A stretch of 64,000 nt of DNA from Achatina immaculata (lineage: Eukaryota; Mollusca; Gastropoda; Stylommatophora; Achatinidae), in NCBI GenBank assembly GCA_009760885.1, contig CM019703.1:10232959-10296958 (forward strand). Reading direction: 5' to 3'. Under the pieces are notes generated by a model, which was given only the letters and a program-made list of their open reading frames with translations, was not told the DNA's origin and searched no databases. Positions 54,232 to 64,000 of this stretch are shown here, piece by piece. The number at the start of each line of letters is the position of its first letter. The first letter of the stretch is position 1. The translations under genes and the position numbers were made by a program.

Positions 54232-54300
54232 TTATATGATAAAGGGCAGGATGTCAGACAGGCCCAATTATTCGCACTTTGCAAGTAAAGTTCAGTCAGT
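54232..54300 (+). mobile_element. 3'-end module M
   Basis: ATGATAAAGGGCAGGATGTC, AGACAGGCCCAATTATTCGC and AAGTAAAGTTCAG, followed directly by the CT array. Confidence 0.62.
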
Positions 54301-54497
54301 CAATCTCTCTCTCTCTCTCCTCTGATTGTCTTGCTCTCCATGATTTTATCTCTCTCTTTCTCCTCTGTCTTTCTGTCCATAGTTTTATCTCCATCCCTCT
54401 CTCTCTCTCTCTCCTCTGTCTTTCTCTCCCTGGTATATCTCTCTCTTTCTCTCTCTCTCCTCTGATTGTCTTTCTCTCCGTGGTATATCTCTCTCTT

Positions 54498-54529
<32 letters not shown>

Positions 54530-54720
54530 CTCTGATTGTCTTTCTCTCCGTGGTATATCTCTCTCTTTCTCTCTCTCTCTCTTCTCTGATTGTCTTTCTC
54601 TCCGTGGTATATCTCTCTCTTTCTCTCTCTCTCCTCTGATTGTCTTTCTCTCCGTGGTTTATCTCTCTCTCCTCTGATTGTCTTTCTCTCCGTGGTTTAT
54701 CTCTCTCTTTCTCTCTCAGA
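54301..54720. repeat. CT-rich array with ~50-60 bp higher-order units
   Basis: CTCTGATTGTCTTTCTCTCC, then GTGGTATATCTCTCTCTTTC recurs about seven times between CT runs. It starts at the 3' end of module M. Confidence 0.92.
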
Positions 54721-55386
54721 CCTCTTAGGAATGTTTTTACCCCTCACGGTTATATCTGATTATTAAACATTTAATATCTTTCTCATTATTTCTGATAACT
54801 GCGATCTGAGCTTGATGAATACGACGACGACGATAATGATGATGATGATGATTATTATAATGACTGTAATGGTGACGACGACGACGACGACGATGATGAT
54901 GATGATGATGATAATGACGACGACGAAAGTATTAAAGTAATAAAACGTATTTATTCCATCACTCTGTTAACCACAATCTAAACCTAAACTCAACTCCAGT
55001 TATTACACTACACGCCAAACAAGATCGGGGGTATCATGACATTTGGTCACGTGAGTCATTGCCAAAAATGTGAGTACATTAATTTCCCCAAAAATAACTC
55101 ATGACCGCTTCGTGACGCCAGAAGTGTTATACATTTTGCAAAGATGGTAGAACAGAAATTATGGAAACTAGCAATTTATTATTCTCCGTCCAGCGACGCC
55201 CACAATAGATAACGATTACACGCTGGCTGTTATGGCTTTCATCGTTTCCCAGAGCATACAGAAAATTAAGATGGGGTGACATTCTCCCAGCAAGACTTCT
55301 CAAACAGATCCATCATGACTGAGCACCATGTTGGTCTCAGCCTCGTTCGTCTGACTGTTGTGACAAAGGGCCTTCCCCCCCCCCCC

Positions 55387-55429
<43 letters not shown>

Positions 55430-55694
55430 TTTGGAACATTGAGACGAATAGAGATTAGGTTTTCATTGTTTGTGATTCACCAACTGCGCCAATTAATGCG
55501 TGTACATCTAGTCTCCATATTCTAGAGCACAATCATTTCTGATTTGGTACATTTGTGAATGTAGAGCAATGAAAGAACTGGATTATACCAGCATACATCT
55601 TGATATCAATAACAAATATTCACTACACAGCAGTCTCTCCAGCTAGGGAACAATTCCATCCATCCGTCCATCCATCCATCCATCCATCCATATT
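54721..55694. other. GAC/GAT array, C-run, CT and CATC microsatellites; rest unassigned
   Basis: (GAC)n/(GAT)n at 54822-54926, C-run and (CT)n at 55376-55425, (CATC)n at 55655-55690. No gene is supported. Confidence 0.5.
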
Positions 55695-56033
55695 CAATGT
55701 TCCCTCTAAACTGTGCAGCAGCGCGGTTGCGCATTAAAAAAAAAATCATATTGCGGACGAAATTTATATGCTGTGCAAAAAAAAAAAAAAATTGCTACTT
55801 CTACTTTTGAATTCATTGATGCTACTCTGTACTGAAGAAAAATATGACAGCCTTATATGAGTTTGTTTTCCTAATTTCTTTGATTTTACATAACTTTTTC
55901 CTGTGATAATTTTAAATTATACGTGGTAATGTGACGTTATGACGCACAGCTGTGCACAAAATATTTCTGAGAATATATTTGAACTCGGGTTAAAAATTTT
56001 GCGCACGAAGCAGAAACCTTAGAGGGCACATGA
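55695..56033. mobile_element. hAT-type MITE, 339 bp, with 8 bp target duplication
   Basis: The left end CAATGTTCCCTCTAAACTGT is inverted at the right as TTAGAGGGCACATGA. Subterminal GTTGCGCA and TGCGCAC words add to the symmetry. The flanking 8-mers TCCATATT (55687-55694) and TCCATACT (56034-56041) agree at 7 of 8. The left duplication lies at the end of a CATC microsatellite. Confidence 0.78.
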
Positions 56034-56223
56034 TCCATACTTCTTAAGAGTGAAAGAAGTTTAAAAATAAATATCAGAATTATTAACTACCACCGTTAAA
56101 ATATATATAGAATTGTTATGGTTTTTCTTTCAGACATTCTGCTCCTAGCTAGCCGTAGGTAAAGTAAAAACCAAAATTGCTGTCATGCTTTTGAAGCCAT
56201 ATTTGAAGTCACGATTTAGGATT
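56034..56223. other. Unassigned sequence
   Basis: Nothing recognised. Confidence 0.45.
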
Positions 56224-56224
56224 A

Positions 56225-56255
<31 letters not shown>

Positions 56256-58130
56256 ACTCTCTGTGTCTCTTTCTCTCTGTCTCTTTCTCTCTCTCTCTGT
56301 CTCTCTCTCTGTCTCTGTCTGTCTGTCTGTCTGTCTGTCTCTGTCTCTCTCTCTTCGAATCTTTAGGTGCCCAAGAACATGTTGCTTCATTCAAGGGTTT
56401 TTCACAAACGCCTGTTCTTCGCTTCTTTTTTCCCGCTCTTTCCCAGGTGAATGCTCTGTTACTCAACACCCTCTCTGCTGTTCTTCTCCATGTCTCCTTT
56501 GGCTTACTCTTACTCTTGTTCCCTTGAGGTGTCTTCTTCTTCTTCTTCGTTCGCTTCTACCACCAAAACCGCACGGTGATCCTACTGAATTTACGCCTGT
56601 GGTCCTCGTTAGGTGCCGTGGCCTCCTGTAGGACCACACGAGATCCACGTGAGGACCACAAGGGGTTCAGAGTATCACAGGGCTTTAGCCTGTATTCTTG
56701 GTGGGTCTCAGAAGCGGGATTGCGTGACACTGTGGTTTTCATTGCACCAGTTTAGTCTAGGGTTGGACTTTCTCACCGGAAGACCTCGACATGTTTAGGA
56801 TATCAGTGCATCCCTGCTGGGTGAGAGGCGGTAGCCCATCCAGTCCAGAATTGGACTTTCTCACCGGAAAACCTCAGCGTGATTAGGATACGCAAACATC
56901 CCCGCCGGGTGAGAGGTGGTTGCCTATCTAGACTTCCCTGGTCCAGTGTCTCCGACTTCAGCATTTTGCGGTCGTGGCCGCTACCCTTCCTAGTTGTGAC
57001 CAGGATGGAGCTTTTGTCCAGGAGGACGAATCCTCGCCACTAGTGACTTCCACCCCTAGGTTGAGCCAGTTTAGGCATATTATCCCAGTATGGGCGTGTT
57101 TGGGACGTGACCGACCTCTAGAGCAGAGGTACTGTGCCATGTGTAGCCTTCAAGATTCAACCCGGGTGTGAGCCAGTTTAGGCAAAATTCACCAGTATGG
57201 GTGTATGTCAGGCGTGACCGACCTCTAGAGCTGAGGTGGCATGACATGTCTAGCCATCAAGTTCCACCCCTGGTGTGTGCCGGTTTAGGCATATTTCACC
57301 AGTGTAGGTGTATTTCGGACGTGGCCGGCCTCTAGAGCAGAGGTGCCGTGGTATGTATAGCTATCGTAGCGATACTACTGGACATACCAATTAAACTTCA
57401 CTTTATCCTTTCCACCACCTTTCCCATCGGCACGGCACAGCAACCTTTATTTCTTTTCCCCATTTCTTCCTTGACCGGGAGGAGCTTCACTCCACGCGCG
57501 GCGTTTGAAGAGTCTCACCAGCAGTGTCTTAACCTCTGGGACAAGCCGGTTCATGCATTTCACCCGATATGACTGCACTCAGGACGTGGCCGACCTCCAG
57601 ACCAGAGGTGCCGTGATTTGACTGTTTGCTTCGCTTTATCCTTTCTACCACCTTTTCCGCAGTGTTACTGCGCGGCAACCTCATTTGCACCTTTCTTCAT
57701 TGGCCGGGAGGAGCACCACTCCACGCACGGCAACTGAAAATTCTCGCCAACAGCGGCAGATGAGCTACCAAACGTGCCACTCATCTACCCTAAGTGTCTG
57801 GTTTTCAGGCGCCAGATATTCGCCCTCGCCCCTTCTCCTGTCAGTTTAAACAGTTCTGCCACGGGAAGGCCAGGAGCTGGACTTGACTGTCAGAGGCTGT
57901 TTGAGACGCATTTACAGTCCTTAGAACCCTTGAGGTGTCCATCTCAGTGCTGTTTTTGGTAATGAGTTACCAGTCATCCAGAGAACACGCCCTAGATTTC
58001 GCCATCGCCTGTCCTCTTTAATCGAGCTCATGGGCTTCATTTGCATTTCTGCCATCAATATGTTATTTCTTGTGGTATTCTGCCACAATATTCGTCTAAT
58101 TCTACGTAAAGATTTAGTCTCGAAGGAATT
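56224..58130 (-). mobile_element. Family D LINE 3' part, split by element X
   Basis: The tail side is a CT run (GA on minus) at 56225-56353, then the LINE 3' end 56354-56533 (a GTGTTGAGTAACAGAGCATT-like stretch on minus). The LINE resumes at 57927/57940 and runs to about 58130, where the minus strand reads LRRIRRILWQNTTRNNILMA, then MTGNSLPKTALRWT. The 1393 bp between is element X. Confidence 0.85.
56534..57926 (-). mobile_element. Element X copy 1 (1393 bp), inserted in family D LINE
   Basis: It is flanked by CCCTTGAGGTGTC at 56521-56533 and 57927-57939 (11 bp if the shared CC belongs to the element). The left edge is TTCTTCTTCTTCG, a (GAA)n-type tail if read on the minus strand. Inside are two units of a TTGGACTTTCTCACCGGAAA module, three ~108 bp units and one diverged unit of a GACCTCTAGAGCAGAGGT module, and a duplicated CACTTTATCCTTTCCACCAC/CCGGGAGGAGC segment. 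No RT or transposase motif; small minus-strand frames only. Retroposon-like and non-autonomous. Confidence 0.8.
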
Positions 58131-58139
58131 CAGATAGGA

Positions 58140-58888
58140 CTAAGATATGCAAGATAAAATAAACAAGCTAACTCTGAATGCTAACAATATGGGATTAAAG
58201 ATCAACGTAGAAAAGGCAAAGTTAATGAAGCAAAATGTGAACAAGAGAAATGTACTCAGAGTAGATAGCAAGTTAGTGGAGGAGGTCAATGAATTTGTAC
58301 ATCTTGGCAGTAGAGTAGTAGAAAATGGAGACAGCACAGAGGACATCAACAGCAGACTTACTAGAACAAACCAGGCTTTTGCAGTGCTGCAGACTATATG
58401 GAATTTTATTTTAAAAACTGAGCATAAAATGTGCGATATTCAGGATGTTTAAGAGTAATGTTCTAAGTGTACTATCCTATGGAAGTGAATGTTGGAAAAT
58501 CACCAAAACTATAGAAAACAAGCTGAGTTCTTTCCAGACTGAATGTTTACGAGGAATTAATAGTTTTGCCAAACACCGAAAGAAATAACATCTTGTTGGC
58601 AGAAATGAAGCCACTGATAGCAATTATTGAGGAAAAAACGCTGGCGATGATGGAACATGTGCTCCGGATGACTAACAACTCACTACCAAAAATAGCACTA
58701 AGATGGACAGGACACCACAGGAGAATAGAAGTAAGGGTAGACCAAAGGAGACATAGAGAAGAGCAACAGAGAGGATGTAGAGCAATAGAGGGCTCATGGG
58801 GGCAAGAGCGGAAAAAAAAGGCAAAAGACATGCGCTTGTGGAAAACCCTTGCAGAAGTCCCATGTGCCCTGGGCACGTAAGGATTAGA
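58140..58888 (+). mobile_element. Family D LINE, longest copy
   Basis: A 101-codon frame (58147-58452) with NANNMGLKINVEKAKLMKQN and VEEVNEFVHLGSRVVENGDS (the region after YADD), then a shift, LSYGSECWKITKTIENKLSS and PNTERNNILLAEMKPLIAII (58566-58880), and the terminus ATGTGCCCTGGGCACGTAAG with a GA tail at 58887-58912. It lies head-to-head with the minus-oriented family D copy ending near 58130. Confidence 0.87.
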
Positions 58889-58912
58889 GAGAGAGAGAGA
58901 TAGAGAGAGAAT

Positions 58913-59150
58913 GGCGATTATTATTTGGACAGTTTGGGAACGGGATTATCGGAGTGCACTGGACAATTCACTGTAATTGTTAAAAGATTAAAGAACCCCC
59001 CTGATGTACAGTATGATCACAGAAAAGGGTGATGTGATACGAGGATAGGGATCGACGTGTTTCTAGTGGCAGTGGAGCCTGAGCATAAGCGTGAAGCTTA
59101 CTTAGGTCTACTCGGTAGTGTTAGTAAAACGACATTTTCGTCATTCACTT
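58913..59150. other. Unassigned sequence
   Basis: Nothing recognised. Confidence 0.45.
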
Positions 59151-59390
59151 GACTTATAATGAAAAGAAGAGGGCTTGAAAAACGTCATGCCAACAGGGGA
59201 GATAAATAGAAAGAGATACAGGGGAATTACAAAGGGGGGGGGGGGGTAATCATGGACAATCTAACGCTATGGCACAAATAATAATAATAATAATAATAAT
59301 AATATCACCATTTGAACTTATTGAAAATTAGTGAACGAGATCTATGGAAAAGCATGACTTTCAACGCCTTCCAGCATGGTATCTGATTAT
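59150..59390 (+). mobile_element. Decayed family A-like LINE 3' end
   Basis: IMKRRGLEKRHANRG in translation, then a G-run, an (AAT)n insertion (59277-59303) and ERDLWKSMTFNAFQHG, matching the family A ending DRVLWRSIIANASRHG. No tail remains. Confidence 0.6.
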
Positions 59391-60540
59391 AATGATATTC
59401 ATATGCCTTGTCCCATTTAATTTCATACTTCCAACCTCCTTGGGTGGTCTAATTCGAACCAAATAATTATGAAAAACTCATATTTTAAGCAAAATTAAGC
59501 ACGGAGGAAAAACTTTAAAAAAAATAATTTGAGAGAACATGAAACTAAATCTCCTATTTAGTACATTAAATACTTAACTACAGATGATGACAAAAAAAAT
59601 TAGCAAAAAAAAACCACACACACACACAAGACAATTGAAAAACGCACAAAAATAATATAAATCGTTTTAAAAAAAGGGGGGGGGGGGGAAATCCCATCAT
59701 AGCTGATGATAGGATACATCTTTACAAGACTGAACAAACGTCTGAGTGGCCACGTTAGTGTTGGCAACCCTACTACCTTGAGGGGTTCTGAAAATATGAC
59801 AGGTCTGGTGCCCTTTAGGGCAAAAAAAAAAAAAAGGTTCGTTATTCTCTGAATCTCGCACGCCTCGGGATGACATCATGGACAGCGCTGATGAGAATGC
59901 GCACAACACGAAAAAGTTCGCACGGCTTGTTTCGACCGTACACCCGCTGTATACTGCCCGACAGACGGTCTAGTTGCCCTACCGTACGCTCCGCTGAAAG
60001 CTAAGGACTCAGGTGCACTCCACACGTCCCAACACCGCAGTTAAAGAAAGGAGTTTGTCTTTCTATGGAGCGCAGTTTTGTCAAAGATTCGTGTGAAGGA
60101 GGACCCCCCCCCCCGCCCTTCCACTGAAAATTGCCCTTAACGTAACCAGTAAACCTGCGCAGACGAGCCGCGTCACGAACTGTCGCAGTGTGCACTGTCT
60201 GGTATAAGGAGTATCTATAAACAAGACAGTGGGCGCAGACTTCGATGGTGTCTGTGTGCGGATTACGTGTGTACCTTTAATTTAGACTTTGTCCCATGTG
60301 TTCTGTTGCCATACGTGCTGTTCCCTTGACATACGTGCTAATTCTGAAGCCAGAAAGTAAATGTGGATTTTGTAACTATCAAAGAGGTAAGATATCACTG
60401 TTTTTATTACTCAAACAAATGCTGTTTGTTTGATAAGGAAAATGTAAACATTTCAGTTTGTGGGACTAGTAATTGAGTCGGCAGTTGTTTTTTTTTTAAA
60501 ACTTGGTCAATCCATGACACACTAAGAGATGCTTGAAGAT
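59391..60540. other. Unassigned sequence with homopolymer runs
   Basis: G-run at 59677-59689, A-run at 59822-59834, C-run at 60105-60114. No gene is supported. Confidence 0.45.
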
Positions 60541-60543
60541 AGA

Positions 60544-60990
60544 GGTGTATGGTTCAGTTTTACAAACAAAACAAAACAAAACAAAAAAGACAGAAAGAGT
60601 TATGATAGTTGGCAGAAACAGGAATGGCAGAAAGTAAGGTGAGGACGTATAAATGAAGAACTTAAACAATCCAGTATTCTGGCGAAAGTCCTTTTCAAGA
60701 ATCACATACAAGAATAACGCAACAGATAAAAACATGGAAAATAGATGAAACACTTAGCTGTAGGAGATGTAGGTATAAAAAAAAAGCAAAGTGTTAAATG
60801 TTTCATCTATTTTCCGCCTTTTTATCTCTTGTATTATTCTTGTATATGATTCTTGGGAAAGGCTTTCGCCGAAATAGTGGATTGTTATATGTTCTTCATT
60901 TATACGTCCTCACCTTACTTTCTGCCATTCTTGTTTCTCCCCACTTTCCTCACTCTCTCTGTCTTCTTTTCTAAACTGAACCACACACCC
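60544..60990. mobile_element. Foldback: ~205 bp inverted repeats
   Basis: The left arm 60544-60753 and right arm 60787-60990 are inverted copies around a ~33 bp spacer. The best block, AATGGCAGAAAGTAAGGTGA plus GGACGTATAAATGAAGAAC, is identical. Both arms carry a motif GGCTTTCGCC(G/A)GAATA-like hairpin followed by a T(A/G)CTGGATTGTT-like stretch (on the right arm's strand). A third diverged copy lies at 61140-61210. Confidence 0.8.
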
Positions 60991-61080
60991 GAATACTTTC
61001 ATTCCTAGAGCCAGTTTTACCACGATCGTCTTTTCTCGAATCTAAGTTGGCGCTAAGTGCAGTTTTTTTTTTTTTTTAAT

Positions 61081-61440
61081 GACAGAAAGAGGTGAAGTTC
61101 AGTAGAAACGGTTAAGGAGACAATGAGATGAACACGTAGAAATGTAAAAACATACAGTAACAGACCAATATTTCGGCGAAATACTTTTATCAAGGACGAC
61201 GAAAAAAAAACAACCAGGTAAGAACGAGAAAATGAGCAAATGAAGAAGAAGAAGAAGAAGAAGAAACTGAAAAATGAGAGAACAGAAATGATAGCTGAAG
61301 GGCCAAGCTGACAGAGCATATTGGCCCAGTCATGTAACACCTCATTATATGGCACAGATAGCGGCCAGACGGATAGAAACAGTAAGACAATATACAGGTG
61401 AACAAAGAAAAGATCAGACAGCTTTACCGCAGGTCCCCAT
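61081..61440 (-). mobile_element. Diverged third copy of the foldback arm and flank
   Basis: CATACAGTAACAGACCAATA, then TTTCGGCGAAATACTTTTAT and CAAGGACGACG parallels the left foldback arm (GGCGAAAGTCCTTTTCAAGA). A (GAA)n block lies at 61244-61265. Beyond it nothing aligns. Confidence 0.5.
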
Positions 61441-61619
61441 CTCACGAGGCATTACAGGTGCTTTGGAACTCTAGAAAGGACTTTGGTAAGAGGTTGAGGT
61501 GTGTGCGGTGTATGTGTGTGGTAGCTGGAGAGGGGGAGGGGTATCAGATTTGTGACCTTGGTTGTTAAATATGAATGACGGACACGGATCACCAGTGCCC
61601 TTCGTCACCTCGCACAAAA

Positions 61620-61663
61620 GTAATCATAAAGCGGTTTCTGAGACGTCACAACGCGTAAAAGTA
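61620..61663. repeat. 44 bp direct repeat, left copy
   Basis: GTAATCATAAAGCGGTTTCT through ACAACGCGTAAAAGTA is repeated without change at 63003-63046. The two copies bracket element X copy 2. Confidence 0.93.
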
Positions 61664-61666
61664 CAG

Positions 61667-62992
61667 TCTTCGTCTCTTCTTCTTCGTTCGCTTCTACCAC
61701 CGTGATCCTACTGAATTTACTCACGTGGTTCTCAATAGGTCCCGTGGTCCCCGAAAGGACCACACGAGATCCCCGAGAGGACCACAGGAGGTTCAGAGTA
61801 TCGCAGGGCTTGAGTCTGTATTCTTGATGGGTCTCAGAAGCGAGATTGCGTGACACCGTGGTTTTCGTTGCATCAGTTTAATCTAGAGTTGGACTTCCTC
61901 ACAGGAAAACCTCGACGTATTTTTGGATATGAGTATATCCCCGCTGGGTGACAGGTGGTTGCCCATGTAGCCTAGAGTTGGACTTTCTGACCGGAAAACT
62001 TCGATGTGTTTTGGGATACCCGTGTATCCCCGCCGGGTGAGTGGTGGTTGCCCATCCAGTCCAGCGTTGGACTTTCTCACCGGAAAACCTCAGCGTGATT
62101 AGGATACACATACATCCCCGCCGGATGAGAGGTGGTTGCCTATCTAGACTTCCTTGTTCCAGTGTCTCCGACTTCAGCATTTTGTGGTCGTGGTCGCTAC
62201 CCTTCCTAGTTGTGACCAGGACGGAGATTTTGTCCAGGAGGACGAATCCTCTCCACTAGTAAGTTTCACCCCTGGGTTGAGCCGGTTTAGGCATATTATC
62301 CCATTATGGGCGTGTTTAGGACGTGACCGACCTCTAGAGCGGAGGTACCGTGACATGAGTAGCTCTTGCCGCGAGACTACTGGACATACTGATTAAACTT
62401 CACTTTATCCTTTCCATCACCTTTTCACATCGTCAACCTTGATTGCTTTTCCTCGTTTTCTTCATTGGCCGGGAGGATTTTATTCCACGCGCAGCATCTG
62501 AAGTCTTGCCAGCAGCGTCTTAACCCCTGGGTTAAGCCGGTTCAGGCAATTCGCCCGGTATGAGTGTACAAGGGACGTGGCCAACCTCCAGAGCAGAGGT
62601 GCCATGATTTGAGCAGTCCTGACCTCGAGACTACTGATTACTTCACTTACTCATTTCTTTCACCTTTTCCACAGTGAAGCACGGCAACCCATAATAGCAC
62701 CTTTCTTCACTGACCTGGAAGAGCTCCACTCCACGCACGGCAGCTGAAGAATCTCGCCAGCAGCGGCAGATGAGCTACCAAACATGACTCTCGTCTACCG
62801 CTCATCTACCCGAAACGTCTGGTTTTCAGGCGCCAGATATTCGCCTTCGCCCCTTCTCCTGTCAGTTTAAACAGTTCTGCCACAAGAAGGCCAGGAGCTG
62901 GACTTCACTGTCAGAGGCTATTTGAGACGCACGCCATTGGAGTGGAGAGCGTATCCTCCACCCCACCTCCGGCAATAACAGTTCTTAGAACC
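61667..62992 (-). mobile_element. Element X copy 2 (1326 bp)
   Basis: Same order as copy 1: TCTTCTTCTTCGTTCGCTTC, the ATCCTACTGAATTTAC block, three units of the TTGGACTTTCTCACCGGAAA module (two in copy 1), one main plus one diverged unit of the GACCTCTAGAGC(A/G)GAGGT module (three plus one in copy 1), and the end GAAGGCCAGGAGCTGGACTT. A segment at 62930-62985 (GCCATTGGAGTGGAGAGCG) is absent from copy 1. Flanked by TAAAAGTACAG at 61656-61666 and 62993-63003. Confidence 0.8.
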
Positions 62993-63002
62993 TAAAAGTA
63001 CA

Positions 63003-63046
63003 GTAATCATAAAGCGGTTTCTGAGACGTCACAACGCGTAAAAGTA
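63003..63046. repeat. 44 bp direct repeat, right copy
   Basis: Exact copy of 61620-61663. Confidence 0.93.
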
Positions 63047-64000
63047 AACCGGTTTCCAAGAATTTTACGACATGCCCTCTGTAAAGAGTCTGATAACGTT
63101 TTTTTTTTTTTTGGTTTTTTGTGCAGTCATGCATCCACAAATAAATTGTCAGGTTTCAAAAGCTGATAGATTGTAAGTATTGGCCATTTTAGATTTATAA
63201 ACGTGTGCTGAGAACCATCTACACGGGAAGATACGGGGACACATGTGTACTGACTGTACATTAGGCCTGAAAGGGATTAAGCGTTTAGGTCAGCAAAGAA
63301 AGGAGAAACCAAACGTCAAGGAAAGAGAGAAAACACAGATCATTGGGGGGGGGGGGGGGGGGGGTTATGACTTTTTTATGAGATTTAGCTGCGGAAGTCG
63401 GAGAGGGTGGAAGACTTGTGGCTCTAAATTTAGCTTAGAAGTCTGGGTGGTGGCTTATCCGCCACTGACAAAAAATGATAAATCTTTATAACATTTCCGT
63501 GATTATCCGAAGCATTCGTCTCCTTTCTCCCCGCTGTGCTATGTACAGTCTAGCAGTCGCATATAGCTCACCAAAAAACAACCAGATTGATTGTTCCAAG
63601 TCTGTAAGACAGGTGGGGGAAACATGCAAGAGGACACACACAATTTGGCTGTTTCGTACACGTACGTTTTTTTTTTAACTGTTTGTGAGTGTTTATACGG
63701 TGGCATTTTCATAACATTCGAAGCGTCTATTCGAATACACGCATACATTGTTTTTCTCCGGTTTTTTTTCCCTCCCCCCGATGGCGGCTATGTGTGCATG
63801 TGTAAGAGCAGAGCCCCATGTGCAGACAATGATTCTACTTGTCCTAGTGCTTCTAATCTCTATCTACAGATGGCAGGAGCGGACAGTGGTGCGATTGTCG
63901 CTCTTGCTGCCTCGTTGATTTTTTTTTTTTTTTCGCTCTGTCGTCTGCGATTTCATCAGTAGCAGATTCAGACTGAGGATGAGCCCTTCCTTGCTGGTAA
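63047..64000. other. Unassigned, with T-runs and G-run
   Basis: T-runs near 63101, 63668 and 63920; a G-run of about 19 at 63346-63364. Open frames up to 123 codons (63591-63962) have no known motif. No gene is supported. Confidence 0.45.

Overview
This window looks like non-genic animal DNA, most likely from a repeat-rich marine invertebrate. A mollusc is my best guess, based only on the mix of repeats. I found no host gene that I can defend, and no rRNA, operon or CRISPR array. Nearly all recognisable coding sequence is debris of non-LTR retrotransposons (LINEs), usually only the C-terminal part of the reverse transcriptase and the 3' end. The longest open frames are translations of microsatellites.

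LINE debris falls into families recognisable by their 3' ends. Family A has a (GAT)n tail; its best copy, 3870-5810, keeps most of the RT domain. Family B has a (CTGA)n tail (5997-6946 and six shorter pieces). Family C carries an FADD-type RT motif and a conserved terminus near CGGCACAGGAAGGATGTAAGA (21700-22510, 26325-26890, 31745-32575, 33775-34135). Family D ends in CTTAAGGTTCAG followed by (GA)n (eight copies). Family E is at 32575-33285. Family F is an RNase H-bearing type (8165-8520, 30290-31300).

Non-autonomous elements are also abundant. S1 is a ~350 bp element with an (ACAAG)n tail (730, 3470, 9130, 16553+17910, 24261, 27591, 39952). S2 is a tRNA-derived SINE (37537, 40753, 42945, 52920 and pieces). 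A palindromic element with tRNA-like arms occurs twice (42050-42440, 48490-48860). A ~1.3-1.4 kb element X with internal variable modules occurs twice (56534-57926, 61667-62992). There is a foldback at 60544-60990, hAT-type and mariner-type MITEs, and a Helitron-like segment.

Several insertions can be read exactly from target-site duplications. A family A LINE sits inside a family F LINE (11 bp duplication). Element X sits inside a family D LINE (11-13 bp) and in a second locus (11 bp). An 1140 bp insert splits an S1 copy (9 bp). Tandem arrays with 21-37 bp units and long microsatellites fill much of the rest, many of them starting exactly at a retroelement 3' end.

Regions: 1-3470 arrays and unique DNA; 3470-9350 S1 and LINE cluster; 10200-11700 polypurine block; 12200-18020 LINE, hAT and split S1; 19290-24815 LINE fragments and S1; 25580-29690 microsatellites and LINE ends; 29948-34135 nested LINE cluster; 35045-35533 array; 36000-43135 MITEs, SINEs and palindrome; 43611-45500 arrays; 46960-52160 LINE ends and arrays; 52255-56033 SINE, Helitron-like and hAT; 56224-63046 element X, head-to-head LINEs and foldback; the remainder is unassigned.
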